A stretch of DNA of 64,000 bases from Symbiodinium sp. CCMP2592 (GCA_905221615.1 CAJNDT010004735.1:1-64000); one strand, 5' to 3'; shown: positions 12,659 through 25,351, numbered from the stretch's first letter. Notes: a model not told the origin generated them from the sequence alone. Program-made: numbers and translations.

Positions 12659-12800
12659 TTAAGGCCTGTCGCGGTCCTTCCAGGGGTCGGTGTCTTCCAC
12701 GGGCTCTGGAGGCGGCGCCCATTTCCGCTTCCGTGGGCCGTCATTGTTCGCCTGCCCGAACTCCTCAGCTCCAACCGACCCATGACCACAAGACAGCGAG
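12659..12800 (-). CDS. Candidate exon, basic and proline-rich, unidentified
   Basis: The minus strand reads GAEEFGQANNDGPRKRKWA and then PPPEPVEDTDPWKDRDRP before a stop. The charged, proline-rich composition is protein-like rather than random, and the strand agrees with neighbouring genes. Upstream joining exons were not found. It may be the last exon of a nuclear protein, or chance. Confidence 0.3.
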
Positions 12801-12869
12801 ACCGGAATTCTTGGACGCCGGCATCTCGCTGAAAATGAAAGTGCGGAAGGTGAACCTTGCGACATGTCT

Positions 12870-14815
12870 AACTAGACTACTGCTGAAGCCAGGCTCGCAT
12901 ATGAGCAGTGCCACCTTGGCATTGCAATATCTTAAGACAGGATGTGGCTGCTGCCGACTGCCAGCACCAGCTGTGCAAGACACGCTTGCACTCTTTTCAT
13001 CAACGAGCTGTTCGGCTCAAAGTTTGTGCAAGTCTCGCACCTAAGTCTGCACACCTGTCCTGCTCTATGTACAATTCGGCAACAGATGCAGAGTCACATG
13101 AAGCCAGGGCCTGACTGGGACTGCACGGCAGTCAGTCTCAAGCGATACATCCAGCAGAAGTTCCAGCTCAAGCTACTGCTAGCATGCTTGCGGTTGTACG
13201 ATGATGCTAAATGTCAGCGCAGCCGTGAGGCGTAGTGACAGCTGCTTCAGTGCAAGGGCATGGTCCCCTCCGGTGCGCACATGGCGGCGAGGGAGTTACC
13301 ATACTCAGCACTTGTGGAATGGCCTTTTGGGCCACCCTTCCCAAACCGGAAGTGGGTGGCTTCATGCAATACTCCATAGAGAGCCGAATTGGGTGCATGC
13401 GTGCCTTCCCCGCGCAAGTGTTCGGCGGGCAAGTCTGTGATACATGCGCAGTTCACAGGTACTGTACCTGAGCCATCAGGACTCCATCTAGGCTTCGGGT
13501 GTACTCCATCGCACAACGAGGCCCGGGAAGAGGCTCCAATGGCAGCCAAGGGGCAGCAGACCAAAAATGCAAAAGTGCGAAGGAATGAATGATTCTATCA
13601 GTTTGCGTTGCAAGTCCTTGGTTGCGCACAGGGCTCAAGTCAATCTAGCCCTGTTGCTCCACAGGGCCTTTCATGTCGCGTACGGAAAAGATTGCTGCAA
13701 TTACAGTGCAACATCTCGCATGACCATTGCTTAGCGCAGACTTTAAAAGCAACAAAGGAGCGAAGCAATGCAGGCAAATGCATACAGGGACTTGCAGCCG
13801 GCTTAGAGCAAGGAACCCCCTCTGAGGGCCAGGAAATGCCAGGAACAAGTTCGAACGATATTGACTTTCCTGAGATCACAGCCGAGCTGATGTGCAACAC
13901 GAGTCGAGCTTACAGACTGAAAATCCTGCACTGCTTGCCACAAGTGCACACCCTCTGTTCCATGCAGGATGTCCACACATGTCCACGCACTACATGCAGG
14001 TGAGCATCACCTCAGAAACTGCCTGGTCTCGGGCCTTCATGCAAGTTCACCTGCAGGTTCTTCGGCTTCAGTCCTCGTCCGAGATCCGACTGCTTACTTC
14101 AAAGGGACGGAGCAGCAGCCCAGCTTCTGGCTCAGAAAACCAGTCCCTTCCGAGGTCAGGATGTGTGCATGTCCGGAGTGCTTATGGCAGACGCTCTTCG
14201 TGCAATGAATTCGAGTTCAAGCATTGCGAACACGACACTATGAGCTTGCAGAACACCTTCGCAAACCCTAGGCCCACTCAGAGTGCGTCCTTCGGAAAGC
14301 TGAAACTCGCGGTACTGAACGTAGATGTCCTCCAACAAGGAGGAGACCAAGTGCCTGACTCAGAAGTGTCTCATGCAGCTGAGCTTTCGTGGTAAACAAT
14401 ACGATCTCGATCATCAACATCAATGTCATCACCACCACCATCAATAGCAGCAGCACCAGCAGCATGATCGCCATTGCAGAAACAAGGATCCTTTTCATCG
14501 TCATTGCCGCCCTCGTCATCAACCTCATGAGTACAATCGTCGCCGTCGTCGTTGCCCGTGTTCGCGGCATCGATATGGCCATCGCGGCCATCATAGCCAT
14601 CGCGACGAAACCATCATTCTACATGTGTTCGCCTGTTGCTTCCATTCCTTGATTTCTGCCCGCATCTATTTCTGCTTTCATTCCTTTGCCCACTCATGCA
14701 TCCATTCATGCATACGTTCATACATTCATTCTTGTATGCATGTAGTCATTCCTTGACTCATTCGTGCATTCATTTATTCATTCATTCAGTCCAGCAACCA
14801 GGCAGCCGCCGACTC
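12870..14815. other. No confident gene
   Basis: No recognised gene. ATC/CAT-rich sequence at about 14405-14620 and CATTCAT-type degenerate repeats at about 14690-14790 explain several long frames here. Confidence 0.4.
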
Positions 14816-14817
14816 CG

Positions 14818-14954
14818 ACGACTTCTATTAGCAGTCGCAGTCGCAGTCGTCGTCGTAGTCGAAGTCGTCGAAGTCGTCGTAGGAGTAGGAGTACCAGGAG
14901 CAGCAGCATTAGGAGGCAGGAGCCGGAGCCGGAGCAGCAGCAGCAGACGTCGTG

Positions 14955-15006
<52 letters not shown>

Positions 15007-15085
15007 CAGCAGTAGAAGTAGCGCTAGCAGAAGCAGTAGCGGTAGCAGTAGCGGTAGCAGCAGGAATAGCAGCTTGTCATCGTCG
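14818..15085. repeat. Compound trinucleotide repeat (GTC/GTA/TAG/CAG)
   Basis: Successive blocks of CAGTCG, GTCGAA, GGAGCC and AGCAGC lead into a pure TAG array at about 14955-15003 and then AGCAGTAGCGGT variants. The long Ser/Arg or Leu frames through it follow from the repeat and are not credible proteins. Confidence 0.9.
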
Positions 15086-15089
15086 TTGT

Positions 15090-16265
15090 AGCCACAAGCA
15101 CTACGACGAGACCACCTAGGACAGCGACGACAACACGACAGCGACAACTGCTACAACTACACAGATCCACAACACCCACGACTAAATGATTGACAATTCC
15201 GCCAATATCACAATCAACTCCATCACCAGCGGCAATAGAGAGAACATGACAATGCACCCAGAACAACCGACACAAGTGTCCTTTCCTGAGCCGCAGGCTT
15301 AGCTTCCTCGTAGGAGGCGGGGTCGGGCACGCTGACACAAAGCATCAAAGGGTCCGAAGACTCCTGCCAGGACATCCAACTCGCCCCATGTCCCCAGCGA
15401 GACTTGTGGGATCTCAGAGAAAAAGGCGCGCCTTCTGCTCCGGACCTTCGAGAAATTTGGAACCACGGCCACGGAGGCGGAGCTTGGCCTTGGCCGAAAG
15501 CCCTCCAGTCCTCTGAAAGGGCCTTTCACCCCCCCTCACGTCCGCCCGCCCGCCGGGAAATCAGGAAAGATATTCTTAAAAGATGGCGCCGCGAGCGCGC
15601 TTTCTGAAGCTGAGCTGCGCCTGTCTTCTCGGCGATGTCCTTCATGTGCTGGCCCTAGCGAGGAAGATTTCATGCAGGCATCTGGGACATGTGGGCGCGA
15701 CAGAGGCCTGCATGGGAGGTGACAACAGTTTAGCAAGTGATAGCTGCCTTGCTTGTCGATCCTCTTCCAAAGCCCAGTCAATGCCTGGCCTTCTGACCAA
15801 GCAGTCGTCGGCATACCCGGAAGCGGCCCTTGCAGGCACAGCTTACATTTCTCAGTCCTGCGGCTAATCTATCCTTTGCAGCCTTACGTTCCGTGTCACA
15901 TGCGCAGGCATCACATGCACATGGCATGAGCAGGCTTCGCCTCCTCTTCAATGCCAATGATGTACCTGGCAGCAGAGCATTCGCTCTGCATCCTAATGCT
16001 TCATTCCTTCCTACTGCGCTAAAGCAGGCTGTTCTGCATGTGCACTCTCCACACACTCAACACTACCACCATCAGAACGCACAGCGGAGGGTCTCGGACT
16101 CCGAAGATTTCCTGCCAAGACGCTGGCACTGGCACTTAGAGCCGCCTCCTCCACCACCTGCAGGTGGATCATGTCGGGGGGCTTGAATAATTGGAATAGG
16201 GCTTTGGGGCACAGCGGACATGAGTCTGGCGCGAATGAAGCTGGAGATGACTTGTGCATCCATTG
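15090..16265. other. No confident gene
   Basis: No recognised coding sequence. Composition is ordinary for the window and only overlapping short frames are present. Confidence 0.4.
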
Positions 16266-16274
16266 AACTCTCAG

Positions 16275-16985
16275 CTATCTTTGGGCTGACTTCCTAACTG
16301 AGCTCAGATATGACATCTTCAATGCGTTTTAACATCGAGTCATATTTCGAGGACCAATCGTCAAGAATTCGTACAGAGAAGTCCCGCGGATAAGGACATC
16401 TATGTGTAAGGTTACGCGGCTCAGAGGAGAAGCTTGCCATTTGGGCTCAAGTAAATGCGTGCGAAAGGTGTTTTCATTCTTTGCTTCAATCTTTCAAGAA
16501 CATCATTAAATCTAGTAATGCGATTTTTCGCTGATTTGAACCTTTTGATTGGACCGGGTTTGGTCGGCAATGCTGTTCTGGTTTCATCAGAGGACATATC
16601 AGCCCATCTTTCAAGAGCAATCTGTGTGACACATTGAATCTGCTGAGTAACACGATTATTAGCAACGTCGTCTTTGAGCGCCCGTATTTGTTGAATCCAG
16701 GGGATGGGAGCGCCTGTCGTTTTAAATCTCGGGATCGGCCAATTCTCAGATAAGGGGTTGCTCACAAGCATTTTTGCTTTAAGTCCTACCGCTTCACAAA
16801 AAGCAGCAGTTGTGACACGAAGTATTTGCGGATTGATGTTAGAGGCCAGTCGAGCCTAAACTCGAAGTTTTTGGATGTTGTTAGAAGCATCCAATAGATC
16901 CCAATCCGGAATGAAGACCAAGTCATCGGGGAAGGCCGTCTCACTAGGAAAGGCTTCAAGCCATTCCTAATAGGGTTTTGGGGCC
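16275..16985 (-). pseudogene. AT-richer inserted sequence with two overlapping broken frames
   Basis: From about 16970 to 16421 the minus strand reads as one protein interrupted by a single TAG near 16858. Before the stop it reads AFPSETAFPDDLVFIPDWDL; after it, NINPQILRVTTAAFCEAVGL and later RWADMSSDETRTALPTKPGP and NRITRFNDVLERLKQRM. A second frame starts with an ATG at 16440, overlapping the end of the first, and runs to a stop near 16291 (MASFSSEPRNLTHRC, later DWSSKYDSMLKRIEDVISEL). Base composition is AT-richer than the flanks. The compact overlapping frames suggest a mobile or virus-derived insertion, but I do not recognise the family and claim only a decayed coding insertion. Confidence 0.5.
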
Positions 16986-16999
16986 CATTAGACTATAAT

Positions 17000-18960
17000 T
17001 ACAATGAGGAACCTCCAGAATATTATTGTTAACTGTTCAGGTCCCGATATTATTTGTGATCCCAGTTCGATCCGCGACTCTTCAGTTCTTCAGCGCCCCA
17101 CCGCCCCGCCTCCTCCCTTGCTGCTCGCCTTGCCACCGCCCTTGCCGGCGGCCTTGCCCTTGCCTTGGCGAAGCTTCGAAAGATCCCGCAAACGGCCCTG
17201 ACTACTTGTACATTTAAAGCCTGACATAGCACATCTGCACTCGAGCCTGTCAGGCTTTGCTTGAAGCCCCGGTGAATTGGAGCCCGCTGGACGCTGGAAG
17301 ATGTCCATACAACAATACAAAACAACTCGAGAAATCTAGACAACAAATACTGAACAAGTTGTTCCAAGCCACCTTTCCCTTTCGGTGCGTACGAGGGCTT
17401 CTCGTACTGCCAGCCTGCACATCAAATCCAGCAGAGGGCTTTTCAAAGCGACAGCTTGTGGCTTAGTTTTAGGTTTTCGACTTGTGCCAACATGCGCCTC
17501 CGCCAGACCACCATGTTTGTCGATGACCTTGCGCCTGTAAGGGGTGCAGAATCGGCAAGGAGACTTGACGGCTTCTGTAGGACACTGTAGGCATTGACGC
17601 CTCTTCAAGGTTTCTTCTTACGGCAAGTGTCCGGCACCCTTGGATGGCCCTTCACTCTGCAACGACTGTTACAATCACCTTTCGGGAAGCATGACCAGTG
17701 TCACCCTTGGCATGGAATATGCCTGGACAGGGCGGCCACGAGATTCTAGGAGGCATGTACAGTCCAATCGCGCAATAGGGGATGCGATAAATGAACAGCC
17801 TCGTCAGGTCAAGAGCCAACCCTCCTGCGGCCTGACTGTAGGACTCGCCGGCCGGGCGCCACTGGGACTTTCTGCCGTAAGCACCGTAGTCGTAGTCGTA
17901 GGCCTTTCTTGATGCTGCTGGCTCGGTGATCTGGTGCAGAGATGGTGGATGCCGTTGGACCGTCTCTCGAATCCATGTTTCCCCTATGAGCCCCCTACCG
18001 CTGCAGACGATGTTGCTTTTGAATCATCCGCGCGCGAGTTCTTCCACCACTTGGAGGACTTGTAGCCCCAGCCTGACAGAACACATTAGGATGAATCTGT
18101 GTACATGTGTACAGTTGGTCACAGGACGAAAGGTTCACGAAGTGTGCCATTGCACTCGCACTTTTAGGTGTGTGTGCCTGAACTATGAAGGTGCTTGATT
18201 TTGTGTTCGGACATGCGTGCATGTAGGAGGTGCTTGCAAGTGTGGCATGTTTCGGCATCGATCCGAAGAAGAGTGCACCCCAGACTACGGAACCAACTCC
18301 CACGAAGACACGCACGAAGCAGGATGCGGCCGATCAAAAAAACTTGAGATGCTAGAAAATCTCGTCAGCTACTGCTCACTGGACCCCCTGACACTCGAGT
18401 CCTTGCGAAGTCGTGAGTCCTGCAACGGATAACGTTGGCCGACCCATCCTTGCCTCCCACCGATCACCCCACACACACACACACACAGACAGAGACCAAG
18501 ACCGAATAGTGTAGTTCAGTTCACGATAAATTGGAAAAGCCATCCACTTCTTGCCCATTGAAGCTCAATTCACAGGTCTTCTCGCAACAAGCACATCTGT
18601 GCGTCTTCAAGCCTCGCAACGTCGCTCCGTGTGATTGTTCCTGCCCGCATCCTCCTTTTGCAACCAGCTTTGCCCCCACACCCTCGCATCTTTAACGTTC
18701 TGGCCCAGCTTTCGGCGAGCATAACAACAGCCATGGTCATCTAAATGAGCACCGATACTGGAACACCGATACTATGGGAAAAAATGAAAGGAGTCGGCCA
18801 CCACATTCACTAAGCCTTCAAGCAGACCAAACAACGTACAAGACTGCATCTCAATGAATTCTGGACTTGAGTGTCAGGTTGTCAGCTGCGAATGGTTCGG
18901 CGAATATTCGGCGGCACCTTCGTCTTCAGATGCTTGCGGGCTTTGAGTCACAGCATGCGA
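17000..18960. other. No confident gene; two weak exon candidates
   Basis: Two minus-strand stretches look protein-like but cannot be assigned: about 17605-17465 has a cysteine-rich segment (RRQCLQCPTEAVKSPCRFC), and about 17215-17090 has a basic tail (RLRDLSKLRQGKGKAAGKGG). A CA microsatellite lies at about 18469-18487. The rest shows nothing recognisable. Confidence 0.3.
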
Positions 18961-19019
18961 GCCTCAGATGAATGCTACATTTGGTACATGCTGGCATGCA
19001 GCTTCAGAACTCCGACTTT

Positions 19020-19145
19020 GACAAAGGGGAATATTCGGACGAAGCAGCTTGTTGATGCTGTGGTCTCCTGCTGGTCAAGGTCTTCTGCGAGATCTGCCCA
19101 TCGCGGCTTAGCAGGGGAAGACACCTGAGAGGGCAGGACCGCACG
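19020..19145 (-). CDS. Candidate exon with a WADL motif
   Basis: The minus strand reads LPSQVSSPAKPRWADLAEDL followed by DQQETTAS. The PxWADLxEDL segment matches the motif in the 201-residue protein at 5.8-6.4 kb. The two may belong to related proteins that carry this short linear motif. No flanking exon could be joined. Confidence 0.25.
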
Positions 19146-19429
19146 CCGGGCATCGCACGAAGGTCCTCCGAGCTGAGCCTTCGATTCTCCCTGGGACTCC
19201 CTGGGAGGCGCAGACGAGGATTGTGCCTCACAGTACAAGGAAGCCAGGAACGCTTCCAGTCGGAGCTTGCTGCTAGGTGCCAGCCTGATCTTGCTCGTCG
19301 TCTGACTCGTCCGAGTCACAAAGGTCAGCCCAGCGTCGGCTCTGTGGAGCCTCCATATCAAGCTTGGCTTACCACCCGGGTTTGCACACGAAGCCCGCTA
19401 TGAGTCCCGTATCTACCAAGTCGTAGCAG

Positions 19430-19675
19430 CTGTAGCAGCAGCAGCAGCAGACAGCGGCAGAGGCAGCAGCAGCAGCAGTAGCAGTAGCAATAACGGTAGC
19501 ACTAGAGCGGTCGCACTAGCAGTAGCAGTAGCGGTAGCACTAGAGCCGTGGCACTAGCAGTCGGTAGCAGTAGCAGTAGCGGTAGCAGTAGCAGTAGCTG
19601 TAGCTGTAGCAGTAGCAGCTGCAGTGTCAGCAGTAGCAGTGGCAGTATCAGTGGCAGTGGCAGCGGCAGTGACAG

Positions 19676-19710
<35 letters not shown>

Positions 19711-19845
19711 CTAGCAGCAGTAGCAACAGTAGTAGCGGTAGTAGTGATGGTGGCGGTGATGGTGGTGGCGGTGGCGGTAATAGGGGCAGCAATAGTGGTG
19801 GTGGTAGTAGTAGTAGCAGCAGCAGTAGCAGGCACACCCTCCCAC
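19430..19845. repeat. CAG/TAG compound trinucleotide repeat
   Basis: About 400 bases of GCAGCAGTAGCAGTAGCGGTAGC-like sequence with CAG runs (about 19678-19710) and GGTGATGGT variants. Long Ser, Ala or Leu frames here are repeat artefacts. Confidence 0.9.
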
Positions 19846-20194
19846 CAGCTGCACTTGCTCGCCACCATGTTAAAGGCACATCCAAATTACTCGGTATTCA
19901 CGGAACCTTCGTAGTGTCCTTCGTAGAGTCCTACCACTCTTGCTGTCTCAACATCAACTTGTCGACTTTGCAAACTCGAGCTTCGGAGTTCGGAAGGGTT
20001 CGCGGAAGTAGGGGGCTGGAGGGTTAAGGGGTTGGCTGACGACTCGCTTGCAAGCACGTGCATTTGACTTGGTATTTACAGACTTTCGTAATGTCGTGCC
20101 ACTCCTCGTTGCCTCGAATATTCACTTGTCGATTTTGCAAACTCGAGCTTCCAGAACCCTGGTTTGACAAGCATAGTTGCTAGGTCGGGGGGGC

Positions 20195-20201
20195 GGCTAG
20201 C

Positions 20202-20258
<57 letters not shown>

Positions 20259-20282
20259 AGTAGTAGCAGCAGCAGTAGCATG
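20195..20282. repeat. (TAG)n trinucleotide microsatellite
   Basis: GTGGTGGTAG leads into a TAG array of about 60 bases and then CAG variants. It is the fourth array of the same CTA/TAG family between 12 and 20.3 kb. Confidence 0.9.
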
Positions 20283-20289
20283 GAGCTAG

Positions 20290-21900
20290 CCTCAATGCTG
20301 TGCTAGCAGTCATAGTAGCAATAGTGGGAATAGTTGTAGCATTGATGCATATCCGGTGCAAACCCTGTCGTTTTGCCTTATTGCTTCGCGGACAGCAAGG
20401 TAAACCACACAAGAGGCTCCTTGGACTACACTGCCCGAATCACCTCATTTTCAAACCTCACCTTAACATATGTGCACCATCGTGCCCAAGTCTAGCATCA
20501 TTGACATTTCCAGGACTGCCTTCTCAGCTGACAGAAAATTGCAGTCGACGTCGGCAACATCTGCCCACCCTGAGATGAAATTCAATGATCGTGGCAGCGG
20601 CATATTGTCTTGCACGGTACGAGTAGAGAGTCACACGGTGCTGATGGCCACGTTGAATCGAGACAAGCTGGTCCAGTGTGCAGAAAAGCTGCTCGTCGTA
20701 GCATCCTTGCAGCTCTTGGCTGTCTCCCTTTGTTTCGTGGGCCTTTGGGACCCTGGCCCCCAGGAGGCTTGGCCCGGACGATACAAGTGTCCCTCCCCCC
20801 CAACACAAAAAGGCCAGAAAGCACCGAAACAGAAGATTCTACTTTGGGGGGGCAGACATGCGCCGCATAACTAGCAACCAGTAAGATCCTTCTGTCGATG
20901 TGCCTTGAGGACCTATTTCTCAAAAGCCTTGAACCCAAAATTAAACACCCCCACCCGAACTCTCTCTTCTCTCTTTCTGTCTGCAGGACTTAAGGTCTGT
21001 GTCAGCGGTCCGTAGCATCTCTCGCTCTTTCGCGCAAACAGATCCGAACCACTGCACCGCCGTCCTCGCGGTCGTCACAAAGTGACGGCGCTGCCGTCGA
21101 GAGACGATCCTCTTCCTTCACGGGCACAAGCCAATGTCCACACAGAGATGCTCACAAGGATCGATCGACTTAGGTGCAGAGGTGTCGACTTTTTTTGCGC
21201 ACCTCTCCGTCGCGAAGGGCCTGGCAGCCCGAGGCACGGGCAGGCGAGGCCTCTGATGGCCCGCTTTCGGCACCTCAGCAAAGCGTGCCATGTGGATGGG
21301 CTTTAAGGCTCCATGCGATGGGCAGCCGAGCCGCATCGCGGATCCATGCTAGCACAGGACATCTTGGAGTGGACCGCAGAACTTGGGCAAGCGGAGTTAT
21401 CGGGGTTGATCGCAAGTGCAGTATAGCGCACTTGAACCAGACTTCGGCATAAAGAAGCGACACACGGGTTTACCGTCGTCACGTCACGGTGATCTCTGTC
21501 CCCTGGCAACGCTCTCCAATACCGATAGTCCTCTAGGCTGCAATGCCCAACAAAAAAGTGAACATCATGAAGCGCCAAACTAGCCGATGACGATATCCCG
21601 CTTCAGATCACGGTTAATCAAGAGGCCTTGGCCCCGTAATGACAGTGCTTTGTCGAGCACAGGTCGCGGTGCTTCCTGCCACAGACCTCGACTGAGCGAT
21701 GCTTAGCTGATCCTAACCAAACGAACATGAACCAGCCGAGCCCTTGCTGCCAGTGGTGTGTTGCACAACAGCCAGGTTGTTCTTTGGTCAGCTGAGCTCC
21801 AATGCACTGTACTCCTTTTCCAAATATTCCAGTACCTCTCGCCACGAGCAGAGATCTTGCTGAACTTTCGATTTTGCTTCCTACGAGCAGACGAGTTTTC
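20290..21900. other. Downstream of the LRR gene; one possible further exon
   Basis: No complete gene. Around 21765-21705 the minus strand reads PLAARARLVHVRLVRI, which could be a further exon of the adjacent leucine-rich-repeat gene, but this is weak. A pyrimidine tract ending in CTGCAG at about 20960-20987 resembles a splice acceptor. Confidence 0.3.
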
Positions 21901-21907
21901 ACTGCGC

Positions 21908-22629
21908 CTTGTCGGGGTTCTTGACCTCGTTCTGCTCCAGGCGCGTCCACATAGGAACACTAGATTTGGCCTGGGTCCGTGCCTCACAACGAGCGGAGCT
22001 GCTTGAGGGCGTTCAAGCGGGGCACAACATGTCCACAACTGTCTTCCAGAAAAGAATGAAGCTTCAGAAGTCTCGAAGAAGAATGGCTCCAGAATCCCGT
22101 TCAGCTCTGCTCACCCAGACTGTCTCCGAATCTGCTGATGAAACCGTCCTCTTCGGCAGCTCTCACCAGCAACTCGACACCCCGCTCCTGCACCAGATTG
22201 AATCAAGGACTCAAAGATCTCGGCCGATGTATGACAACTTCACATTGAAGCCGCTTGATCAAACTCCTGCAGAGAACAAACATGCCTCCGTCTGCCACCA
22301 ACCGAGGCTCTTGACGAGGCCCGCGCGGTGAAGCGGTTGTGGGAGAGGTGGAGCTCTTCGAGTGTGTAACACTTGCGCACGAAGCGGCTCAGTGCCTCTA
22401 CACCAGGCTCTGCTGCACTCTGATTCTTGCCGACGATTCTGGAGGAGATGAGTGGACTGGGATCAGAGACTGCAAGGTGCCTGCGCACCATCATCATTGA
22501 TGTCCTGCAGAATTCAATCAGGACGACCATCACGGCACATCTGCCAGGTCTTATCACTACTGAGGACCCCGCATTTTTGTAGAGCTTCAAGACACGCAGC
22601 TTCTCGCATCGGGAACAAAGCTCCAGCAC
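21908..22629 (-). CDS. Leucine-rich-repeat (RNI-type) protein, several exons
   Basis: Five short minus-strand exons can be read in order. 22629-22573 gives VLELCSRCEKLRVLKLYKN with a GC donor. 22504 to about 22484 gives DINDD with a GT donor. 22409 to about 22323 gives PGVEALSRFVRKCYTLEELH followed by LSHNRFT. 22187-22115 gives ERGVELLVRAAEEDGFISRF with a GTGAGC donor. About 21957-21908 gives PMWTRLEQNEVKNPDK with a GC donor. Joined, the first three give two LxxLxLxxN units about 30 residues apart, the ribonuclease-inhibitor-type LRR spacing. Such repeats usually bind proteins; no catalytic domain is seen and the target cannot be inferred. Both ends of the gene are missing from this model. 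Confidence 0.6.
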
Positions 22630-22639
22630 CTGCAAGACG

Positions 22640-25215
22640 GAAGCCCAATCCACCACGGACCGTCACGGACGAAGATGTGTGAGGTATTGATCATGCCATG
22701 TACGTTGCCTTCCGCAGACCCTCCGCAGAGAGTCGGTTCCTGGGAGCAGATTTCGCTGCTCTCAATGGCAAACCGCAGTGCTTTCGCGAGTACTGATTCA
22801 TGCTTGTGCGAAACAGCGGCTAAGGCTCAGCTCGACTCCCAAATGTCGGCATAGGCACACTGGAAGCATTGCATTACGGTCCCTTTTTCCAGCTGCTTAT
22901 CCGCCGGAGGTATGGACTGACCTAAGGCGCCATCAACCGACTGGTGTGATGACGCCACAAGGGTGACCACTGACTGCAGCTGGATCAGCCTGTCCATGTG
23001 TCCAGGGCCTCTTTGTGCCCGTTCTACGGCAGTAAGGTTCTGTAAGAAGCAAAAGGCACTTGCAGAAGATCAGTCTTAGTCCATTTTCACGAACCAGTAG
23101 CAAGGAATGTAGGGAAAGATGTGTTCAATCCAAACACGTGCAGAGATTTTATGCGCAGCTGAGTTCGTGCGCCGGGAGCACATCAGCAGCGTCAGCATGC
23201 CTCATTTCCGGTGATCACAGCTTCGGACGGAACAACAATGAATTTCTGTGCTCAGTACTCGTCTGACTCGCTTCTGCGTTCTTCGTGATGGACAAACCGT
23301 CCACAGTTTCAAGCTAAGTCGACTTCTGCCTTCTCAGCATCACATCCCAGCCAACTACACACAGCCCGAATCGCCCGAAGCATTCCGAATCTCGAAAGAT
23401 GCAAAGGTGCAGCGTGATGCCGAGCGGGGGAAGAGGTGGCTGCGATGCTGAGACCAGCCAGCACCAAGTAGCACCTTTCGTTGCAGTTCAGTGCTTGCAT
23501 GGAGTTCCCGTAGTCGAAGTTCACCTCAACAAGTCCTAGGCGGCCATGCCTCTATGTAGAGATCGCGCATCTCCCGCCTTCAAGAACACAACACTCTTCA
23601 TCTTGCGGATCAGACCAAGATTCTATTTGCCTGAACCCCTGACGGGCTCATAAACGCGACAGCAGCCCACGACACTAGTCGCTAGCTGCACCACATGTGG
23701 GTAAAACTCCGGTGCCGAGCTGCAACTGTTGATTCCGCCGCACGACAAGCTTCTGATATTCCTCGCAGCAGTCATAGATGATCACTGCAAGTTTCCGGTC
23801 TTGGAGAAAAAAGCAGCCAGTAAGCTGCCGCGGCTCCTCTTTGACGTCTTGCCACGGTGGCAGTGGCTCCGCCGGCTTCTTCGACTTCCTCAAGGCAACT
23901 GCCCGAGACTCGTGGTGAACTACCAGAAACACACCCGACCTTTGTTCGGACCCCTGCTAAAACGCTCTGAACTAGCAAAATCAACAGCTCAGCCACGACA
24001 TGCGGAAGCATGCAGAGAGCTTCAATCATGTGCTGTAGTGTGCAATTTACATCTTTGTCAACAGGACGTAAAGTCTTTGCCGGGACACTCCATCGTGTAC
24101 AGCATGTAGGCATTTACCTGTCCACATTGCCAGATGCTCTGCATGATGTGGGGGATCCGAGAGGCGCAGCTGCTGGCGGGTGCTTTAAAGCGCCCGTGAC
24201 ATCGGAAAGGAATCAAGCAACCTGTTGTGCTGAATGTTTCGCCACGCTATGCCTGCGGCTTGGGCGCCACATCCAGCAGCTCCTCGGACAGAACAGAACC
24301 GACACAGCAGCCTAGAATTCTGCAGCAAGCTGCCTTGAGCAGGGCATGCATGCGATGCCGCCACTGGGCAACCTGCTGATACACCTGCAGACCAAGAAAA
24401 AGCTATGCAGCAGCTCATCTTCCAGAGTGAACATTCATCGTCCGACCTCAATGGCCGCTACCGAGGCGCCGCGGTACTTCCGCCGCGACGGGGCGTCCAT
24501 GTTGTCCCAGGTCGCACTGAGCCTGTAAAGTTTGTCGCGAATTGTTTCAAGCAGTTTCGACTGCCTCCCGGAACCTCCCGGGACTGAAGCGCTTGTCCGA
24601 CAGCTTGTCCCAATCCTCAAGGGACAAAGACAGCCTGTCGCCTCTTCTGCGTTTGCTCTCTAAACATGCGATTTGGACATCGATGAAACATAGCCGACAG
24701 TGGATAACATGTCCTGAGCCATGTAATGTTGCTCTGTCATCGGCGGTGGCGGCCTCTTCGGGTTGCACGTCAAGGTCGTGACCTTTCTAAACTCGTAGTC
24801 TAACTGCACCTGCGCAGCCCCGGCCACGGCAACCGCACAACGTCGCGGCGTTTCAACGCCTGGAGGCAGGCTTCGATTTGGATTCGAGGTGGGCTTCCCC
24901 TCCTAAGAAACGACGTAGTCAAGAACACGAGTTGCGTGTCTGGGACAACGTCCTGTTGGTTGCCCCCTCCCCTTGAAATCGGTGGTCCTGCATCTTCGTC
25001 ATTGACGTCAGGCGGACTTTTTCAGGGGCATCCACTTGCGCGGGCTTGTGTGCTTTCTCCGCCGTCAGTTGTAGCTCGTTGTGCCTGTACTGCCTGCTGA
25101 CCCCCACCAAGGGTTGGCCGTGTCCCAGCTAGATGGGCTCTTGCCCAAAGGCAAATCGGACGAGGTACACTACGAGGTACCGTGCTGTGGCACTCAACGC
25201 GAGTTGATCACGACA
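22640..25215. other. No confident gene; weak minus-strand exon candidates
   Basis: Two minus-strand stretches look protein-like: about 23920-23690 (LPPWQDVKEEPRQLTGCFFL, then KLAVIIYDCCEEYQKLVV) and about 24690-24440 (DRLSLSLEDWDKLSDKRFSP, and in another frame KLLETIRDKLYRLSATWDNM). None matches a family I know, and no splice model was convincing. Confidence 0.3.
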
Positions 25216-25222
25216 GAAACCC

Positions 25223-25351
25223 TAGGACCCCCGCGCGCGAGCGCTACGCCAGCTCGCTCTCTCTCTCTCTCTCTCTTTCTCTCTACAGGGCGTGAAGACG
25301 CAGCGCCGTCCCGGCTGCCTCCGCGCGCGCGAGCGCTGAGGGTAATCTCGC

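Noticed and set aside
19500-20027. Serine-, alanine- and leucine-rich frames over the CAG/TAG block
   Set aside because: Same cause: trinucleotide repeat read in every phase, with no flanking protein-like sequence.
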